A stretch of 56,064 bases of DNA from Deltaproteobacteria bacterium (lineage in GTDB: Bacteria > Desulfobacterota > GWC2-55-46). The notes under the pieces are model-generated. The model had not been told where the DNA came from. It did not search any database and was given only the letters and a program-made list of their open reading frames with translations. The position numbers and the translations under genes were made by a program. Shown one piece after another: positions 52,054 through 56,064 of the stretch. The stretch spans positions 1-56,064 of the forward strand of contig JADLDY010000026.1 of the NCBI GenBank assembly GCA_020846435.1. Direction: 5' to 3'. How positions within the stretch are numbered: position 1 is the first letter of the stretch; every line of letters begins with the position of its first letter.

Positions 52054-52486
52054 AGCCGCGAGGATGGTAGACATACTGATGGTGGAGGACAACCCCCATG
52101 ACGTAAGGCTCACGATGGAGGCTTTCAAGGACGCAGGGGTCCCGAACGTCCTGAGCGTCGCGAAAGACGGCGAGGAGGCGTTGAGGTTCCTGAGGCGCGA
52201 GGGTCCTTACTTGGATGCGCCGAGGCCAGACCTGATACTCCTTGACCTGAACCTGCCGAGAAAGAGCGGCAGGGAGGTCCTTGAAGAGATAAAAAAGGAC
52301 CCTGACCTGAAACGCATACCGATAGTCGTGCTCACGACTTCGGGGAATGAAGAGGACATCCGCCTGGCTTACGAGCTCCATGTGAACGCCTATATAACAA
52401 AGCCTATGGACCTTGATCATTTCATCAGGATAGTGGGGGCGGTGGGGGACTTCTGGCTCAGGGCCGCGGTCCTCCCGCCGAAATAG
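52043..52486 (+). CDS. single-domain receiver (Rcp1-like response regulator)
   Basis: A 147-residue receiver without output domain. The acidic pocket is VEDNPHD, the phospho-acceptor Asp is in PDLILLDLNLPRKSGREVLEEIK, T/S in VVLTTSG and Lys in AYITKPMDLDHF. The long alpha4 loop (SGNEEDIRLAYELHVNAY) is the Rcp1 type, partners of phytochrome-like kinases. It starts within the end of the kinase gene (11-base overlap) and ends 1 base before the sigma-54 activator, so kinase, receiver and activator form one operon and likely one phosphorelay. Confidence 0.95.
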   Translation: MMSEAARMVDILMVEDNPHDVRLTMEAFKDAGVPNVLSVAKDGEEALRFLRREGPYLDAPRPDLILLDLNLPRKSGREVLEEIKKDPDLKRIPIVVLTTSGNEEDIRLAYELHVNAYITKPMDLDHFIRIVGAVGDFWLRAAVLPPK

Positions 52487-52487
52487 C

Positions 52488-53900
52488 ATGGAGATAATGC
52501 CGTTTCTTAAAATACTCCTCGTCGAGGACAGCCCGGCCGACTCTCGCCTCCTGTGGGAGATGCTCCGCGAGTCCGGCATAAAGAACAGGTTTTCGCTCGA
52601 CCCGGCCGTGACGCTCAAGGACGCCTTGAGCCAGCTCTCTTCGAGGAAGTTCGACCTCGTGCTCCTCGACCTCATGCTCCCTGACTCCTCCGGCCTCGAC
52701 ACCTTCCGCGCCGTGCACAAGGCCTACCCTGACGTCCCTGTCGTGCTTTTGACTGGCCTTTCCGACGAGACTCTTGCCGCGAGGGCCGTGAGAGAGGGCG
52801 CGCAGGACTACCTCGTCAAGGGGCAGGTCGACGCCGCCGTGCTCGTGCGCTCGATGAGGTACGCCATAGAGCGGCATGTCGCTGACAGGAGCTTCAAGCC
52901 AGCGCACAAGGCTTCGGAGGACGTGGTGATGCTCTGCCCGGACATGATAGGGTCTTCACCCGCCTTGAAGGAGGTGAGGAGCCTCATAGAGACGGTCGCG
53001 AGGACTTCCAATACATCCGTCCTCATAATGGGCGAGACCGGGACCGGCAAGGAACTGGTCGCCAACTCCATACATTATCTCAGCAGCCGCAGGTACGGCC
53101 CGTTCATAAAGCTCAACTGCAGCGCAATCCCGGATACGCTCATGGAATCCGAGCTCTTCGGCTATGAGAAGGGGGCCTTCACCGACGCGCGCCAGTCCAA
53201 GAAGGGCCTTTTCGAGCTGGCCGACGGCGGCACGATATTCCTCGACGAGATAGGGGACATGGACCTGAGGCTCCAGCCCAAGCTCCTTCAGATACTCGAG
53301 AACAGGACATTGCGCAAGCTTGGCGGGGTCGCTGACATGAAGATAGACGTCAGGGTCATCGCCGCGACCAATGTCGATCTTTCGGAGATGGTCCGCGCCA
53401 AACGCTTCAGGGAAGACCTGTATTACAGGCTTAATGTCATGGCGATAAACCTGCCGCCGCTCCGTGAGCGCAGGGAGGACATCGTCGCCCTCGCGGAGCA
53501 CTTCATCAACGAGAACAAGGACTTCGAGGGGGAGGAGGGGCAGGTAAAAAAACTCTGCAAGGAAAGCGCATCCGCGCTCGAGAATTACGGCTGGCCCGGC
53601 AACATAAGGGAGCTCAAGAACATCATCGAGAGGGCCATGATACTCGCCGGGCCGGACGAGATAAGGTCCGAGCACCTGCAGATCTCCGCGGCTCCGTCCG
53701 TCGCCCCGTCAAAAGAGGAGGGGCCGCCAGGGTATTCGATGGATATGTCTCTTGACGACCTTGAAAAGGCCCATATAAGGAATGTCCTCGAAAAAACAGG
53801 CGGCAACATAACGCACGCCTCAAAGGTCCTTGGCATCTCCCGCTACACCCTCAGGGAAAAACTGAAAAAGTACGGGCTCAGGGAAGCAGAAGACGCGTAA
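52488..53900 (+). CDS. NtrC-like sigma-54 activator with receiver domain and GAFTDA loop
   Basis: A 470-residue enhancer-binding protein. The receiver domain (D61 in FDLVLLDLMLPDSSG) is followed by the AAA+ domain: Walker A GETGTGKE (about 182), the sigma-54 contact loop reading GAFTDA (about 230-235) instead of GAFTGA, Walker B TIFLDEIGD and the arginine finger region YRLNV. A Fis-type HTH (NVLEKTGGNITHASKVLGISRYTLREKLKKYG) closes it. It shares an operon with the kinase and receiver. Three palindromes and a sigma-54 promoter lie immediately downstream, so it probably activates the REC-PilZ gene. The Asp in the loop may alter sigma-54 engagement. Confidence 0.95.
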   Translation: MEIMPFLKILLVEDSPADSRLLWEMLRESGIKNRFSLDPAVTLKDALSQLSSRKFDLVLLDLMLPDSSGLDTFRAVHKAYPDVPVVLLTGLSDETLAARAVREGAQDYLVKGQVDAAVLVRSMRYAIERHVADRSFKPAHKASEDVVMLCPDMIGSSPALKEVRSLIETVARTSNTSVLIMGETGTGKELVANSIHYLSSRRYGPFIKLNCSAIPDTLMESELFGYEKGAFTDARQSKKGLFELADGGTIFLDEIGDMDLRLQPKLLQILENRTLRKLGGVADMKIDVRVIAATNVDLSEMVRAKRFREDLYYRLNVMAINLPPLRERREDIVALAEHFINENKDFEGEEGQVKKLCKESASALENYGWPGNIRELKNIIERAMILAGPDEIRSEHLQISAAPSVAPSKEEGPPGYSMDMSLDDLEKAHIRNVLEKTGGNITHASKVLGISRYTLREKLKKYGLREAEDA

Positions 53901-53944
53901 CTTCGGTTTTTTCCCTGAGAACCTCGATAACTGAACGTCCCATG

Positions 53945-54002
53945 TGATAAGTTTCTTACCGGCATGGTAATAAACTTATCGCCTAATGGTAAGTTTCTTA
54001 CC
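53945..54002. promoter_or_regulatory. three spaced palindromes, candidate enhancer sites
   Basis: TGATAAGTTTCTTACC (53945-53960), TGGTAATAAACTTATC (53965-53980, opposite orientation) and TGGTAAGTTTCTTACC (53987-54002) are variants of GGTAAG-N3-CTTACC. Centres lie 20 and 22 bases apart, about two helical turns. They lie 90-150 bases upstream of the sigma-54 start point, the normal enhancer range. The adjacent NtrC-like activator is the obvious candidate binder. Confidence 0.75.
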
Positions 54003-54064
54003 GCTTCTCCTCCTTCAAACCCACATTTCAAACCTAACTATTTGAAAACACAGTTATTTTTTTA

Positions 54065-54082
54065 TTGGCATGGCTGTTGCAA
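54065..54082 (+). promoter_or_regulatory. sigma-54 promoter of the REC-PilZ gene
   Basis: TTGGCATGGCTGTTGCAA has -24 GG (54067-54068) and -12 GC (54079-54080) exactly 12 bases apart and close to consensus. The leader to the ATG is about 70 bases. Confidence 0.85.
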
Positions 54083-54162
54083 TTGTAATAGCTCATACGC
54101 TTGACGCCATAAAAAAATAAAGGAAGCCTTGCCTGAGTTTTTGCGAGGATTGGGAAAAATTA

Positions 54163-54831
54163 ATGGTTGATAGCCTCTGTAAGGTGCTGGTGGTCGATGA
54201 TGACAGGGTGATACGCGAAGTCTGCTCTGAAGCTCTCGCGTATGACGGTTATGCGGTCACTGTCGCTTCCGGCGGCTGGGACGCTCTCGGCCTTGTCAAC
54301 GGCAGTGAATGGGACCTTGTGGTAACCGACGTGAATATGCCCGGGCTCGACGGCATAGATTTTTACAGGGTAGCGGTGAGCCGCTCCCCTGAGCTTGCCT
54401 CAAGGTTCGTCTTCATGACCGGGGATCAGACCTCGGCCAGGACAATAGAAGCGATGGGCGCCAGGCTCGTGAGAAAGCCTTTCAAGGTAAAAGAGCTGCT
54501 TGACGCGGCGTCTTCGGTCTTCCAATCCACGGATGCCAACAGGCGCCACAAGAGGCTGCCTGTTGCCAGATGCATGCAGGTGCGCATCAACGGGGCTGAC
54601 CTTGACGCAGTGGCGGAGGACTTCTCGCTCAACGGCATGAAAATAAGGTACGCGGGCGTTCCGTTCGAAAAAGGCCCCGTGCTCAGGATCTCGATAGACG
54701 CTTTGAACATCAGCACCGAGGCGCGGGTCGTATGGTCGGCTGCGTCTGCGTCTGAATCTTACTCAGGTGTGATTTTCGATAAGCCAGTTCCGGTGTCAGT
54801 ACTCGCGGGCCTGGCTTCAAACAGATTTTGA
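54163..54831 (+). CDS. receiver-PilZ protein
   Basis: A 222-residue protein. The receiver (DDDR pocket, phospho-acceptor in WDLVVTDVNMPGLDG, Lys in RLVRKPFKVKEL) is joined to a C-terminal PilZ domain: RRHKRLPVARCMQVRI, then EDFSLNGMKIRY, supplying the RxxxR and (D/N)xSxxG c-di-GMP-binding motifs (here RRHKR and DFSLNG). It should couple phosphorylation to c-di-GMP sensing. A sigma-54 promoter and three palindromes precede it. The sigma-factor gene follows after 25 bases. The HD-GYP, GGDEF and PilZ proteins in this window form a local c-di-GMP network. Confidence 0.9.
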   Translation: MVDSLCKVLVVDDDRVIREVCSEALAYDGYAVTVASGGWDALGLVNGSEWDLVVTDVNMPGLDGIDFYRVAVSRSPELASRFVFMTGDQTSARTIEAMGARLVRKPFKVKELLDAASSVFQSTDANRRHKRLPVARCMQVRINGADLDAVAEDFSLNGMKIRYAGVPFEKGPVLRISIDALNISTEARVVWSAASASESYSGVIFDKPVPVSVLAGLASNRF

Positions 54832-54856
54832 CCTGTAACGTAATGAGGAGGATAAA

Positions 54857-55897
54857 ATGCTTAGAAGCACTGTAAGGACAACTGAAAGAAAGCTGGCGGT
54901 AAGGACAAGGACCAAAAAGAGCGTTTCCCTGGAGACTGCCCAGACGTGGCCCCTCCCTTTTACTGAAGCGCCGGAGACGGTAAAGACGGTAAAGACAAAG
55001 ACGGTAAAAAGGTCTGTCCAGGTGGTCAGGGACGAAGACGAAGGCCGCGAGACGCAGAGCGCGCCCCAGTCCCCTGACTCCATAAACATCTACTTCAGGG
55101 AGATAAAGAAGTACAAGCTCCTCAAGGGGCCCGAAGAGATCGCCCTGGCGAAGAAAGTCGCCAAAGGCGACAAGGACGCGAGGAAGACGATGATAGAGGC
55201 CAACCTCCGCCTTGTCGTGAACATAGCGAAGAAGTACATGAACCGGGGGCTCCCGTTCCAGGACATCATAGACGAAGGCAACATAGGCCTCATAAAGGCG
55301 GTCGAGAGGTTCAAGGCGAAGATGGGCTGCAGGTTCTCTACCTACGCCACCTACTGGATAAGGCAGACCATTGAGAGGGCGCTGGCCAACAAGGGCAACA
55401 TGATAAGGCTCCCCATACACATAGTGACCGACATGTCCAAGATGGAGAGGGCGGCAAGGGAGTTTCGCGTACGCTCCAACAGGGAGCCGAGCTCGGCCGA
55501 GCTCTCCGAGAAGACCGGGCTTTCCGGAAGGTACGTTAAAAAGCTCGAGGTGATCAGCAAAAGGACCCTCTCTCTCGAGTCCACGGCGCACGAAAGCACG
55601 GACCAGACCCTGCTTGAGAGCATAGAGGACGACAGGACGCCTGCTCCGATGGACCTCATACACGAGGCGGTCGTCGCTGACAGGGTGTCGAGCTGGCTTG
55701 AGATGCTCGACGAGAACGAACGCAAGGTCCTGACGCTGAGGTTCGGCATAGGCGACTACTCGCCCAAGACCCTTGAGGTCATAGGCAAGAAGTTCGGGGT
55801 CACGAGAGAAAGGGTTCGCCAGATAGAGGAGAAGGCCCTGGGTAAATTGAGGGAGATAGCCGGGAGGACGCAGAGCACGGCGGCTGACTTTCTGTAA
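54857..55897 (+). CDS. sigma-70 family factor, RpoS-like
   Basis: A 346-residue group-1/2 sigma factor. After an 80-residue variable N-terminus (Lys/Thr-rich, VKTVKTKTVKR) come region 1.2 SINIYFREIKKYKLL, region 2 ANLRLVVNIAKKYMNRGLPFQDIIDEGNIGLIKAVERFKAKMGCRFSTYATYWIRQTIERALANKGNMIRLP, region 3 and region 4 (VLTLRFGIGDYSPKTLEVIGKKFGVTRERVRQIEEKALGKLRE). The NKGNMIRLPIH segment resembles RpoS. It lacks the long non-conserved region of RpoD. AGGAGG precedes the ATG. It may be read from the sigma-54 promoter upstream of REC-PilZ, a sigma cascade. Its target promoters cannot be inferred. Confidence 0.92.
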   Translation: MLRSTVRTTERKLAVRTRTKKSVSLETAQTWPLPFTEAPETVKTVKTKTVKRSVQVVRDEDEGRETQSAPQSPDSINIYFREIKKYKLLKGPEEIALAKKVAKGDKDARKTMIEANLRLVVNIAKKYMNRGLPFQDIIDEGNIGLIKAVERFKAKMGCRFSTYATYWIRQTIERALANKGNMIRLPIHIVTDMSKMERAAREFRVRSNREPSSAELSEKTGLSGRYVKKLEVISKRTLSLESTAHESTDQTLLESIEDDRTPAPMDLIHEAVVADRVSSWLEMLDENERKVLTLRFGIGDYSPKTLEVIGKKFGVTRERVRQIEEKALGKLREIAGRTQSTAADFL

Positions 55898-55925
55898 GCG
55901 TACTGCCGGTTAGTCGGAAAACGAA

Positions 55926-55958
55926 ATAAAAAAAGGACGCGTCGTGCGTCCTTTTTTT
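55926..55958 (+). terminator. terminator after the sigma factor gene
   Basis: AAAGGACGC/GCGTCCTTT stem with a GTCGT loop, followed by T7. Confidence 0.9.
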
Positions 55959-55968
55959 ATTCTCCAGT

Positions 55969-56010
55969 AAATAAAGAAGGGGAGCGAAGTTCGCTCCCCT
56001 TCTTTATTAT
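55969..56010 (-). terminator. terminator of tRNA-Arg
   Basis: A 19-bp near-perfect stem (AATAAAGAAGGGGAGCGAA and its complement, crossing the centre GTTC) followed on the minus strand by TTCTTTATTTA, just after the tRNA end. Confidence 0.85.
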
Positions 56011-56015
56011 ATCTT

Positions 56016-56064
56016 TGGTGCGCCTGACTGGATTCGAACCAGTGGCCTACTGCTTAGAAGGCAA
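56016..56064 (-). tRNA. tRNA-Arg (TCT), 5' part outside window
   Basis: The minus strand shows the anticodon loop CTTCTAA (anticodon TCT), the T arm ACTGG-TTCGAAT-CCAGT, the acceptor 3' strand CAGGCGC and encoded ACCA. The D arm and acceptor 5' strand lie beyond the right edge. Confidence 0.93.

Noticed and set aside
54710-55663. 317-residue minus-strand frame
   Set aside because: Antisense to the REC-PilZ and sigma-factor genes; composition is a codon-bias shadow.

Overview
This window comes from a moderately GC-rich Gram-negative bacterium. Porin and lipoprotein export signals, a PEP-CTERM protein, TatA/TatC, a cytochrome c' and heavy use of AGG (Arg) and ATA (Ile) codons at otherwise high GC suggest a Desulfobacterota (delta-proteobacterial) or Nitrospirota relative. 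No marker here fixes the species. Most of the window is ordinary chromosome (gyrB, tatAC, deoC, tpx, tRNA-His, tRNA-Arg), interrupted by small AT-rich patches carrying orphan genes.

Layout. 1-1268 is the tail of an AT-rich island. It ends in the displaced 3' half of an initiator tRNA (anticodon CAT), which looks like an attachment site. The same tRNA-type terminator recurs at 1275, 2944 and 5718, the last behind what looks like a decayed tRNA-fMet, so this was probably a repeated integration locus. Between these copies lie a heme catalase, a DUF4382-type lipoprotein and an orphan membrane protein. 5.8-10.0 kb (minus strand) is an ATP-grasp/TldD/TldE operon. 10.3-13.9 kb holds a receiver-kinase hybrid, an OprP/O-type porin and PstS. 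14.4-15.3 kb is an ars remnant: ArsR, then an in-frame ArsC-Acr3 deletion chimera. 16.1-20.3 kb is a TetR-controlled MFP/FtsX-permease/ATPase exporter ending in a cytochrome c'. 20.4-26.9 kb mixes a PEP-CTERM protein with a clear sigma-54 promoter, a cupin, a ferritin-like protein, two exported proteins, an HD-GYP response regulator, an adenosine-specific kinase family protein and DeoC.

27.2-30.0 kb is a cytochrome b561/response regulator/sensor kinase operon. 30.1-30.9 kb is a compact operon of a HAD-like protein, a 68-residue protein and a 36-residue CxCxCxxCxC peptide. 31-36 kb holds an aldo/keto reductase, nitroreductase-Tpx, a rhomboid protease and UspA-TatA-TatC, punctuated by two copies of a 123-124 bp inverted-repeat element. 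gyrB is followed by a NYN/cold-shock fusion. 42.2-48.6 kb is an AddB/AddA-like helicase-nuclease pair with an AT-rich HEPN-like gene overlapping its end.

49.5-55.9 kb is a signalling block: multi-PAS histidine kinase, Rcp1-type receiver, sigma-54 activator with a GAFTDA loop, REC-PilZ protein and an RpoS-like sigma factor. Between the activator and the REC-PilZ gene are three regularly spaced palindromes followed by a near-consensus -24/-12 promoter. This gives a self-contained regulatory model: the activator binds its own enhancer and fires the REC-PilZ gene and possibly the sigma factor.
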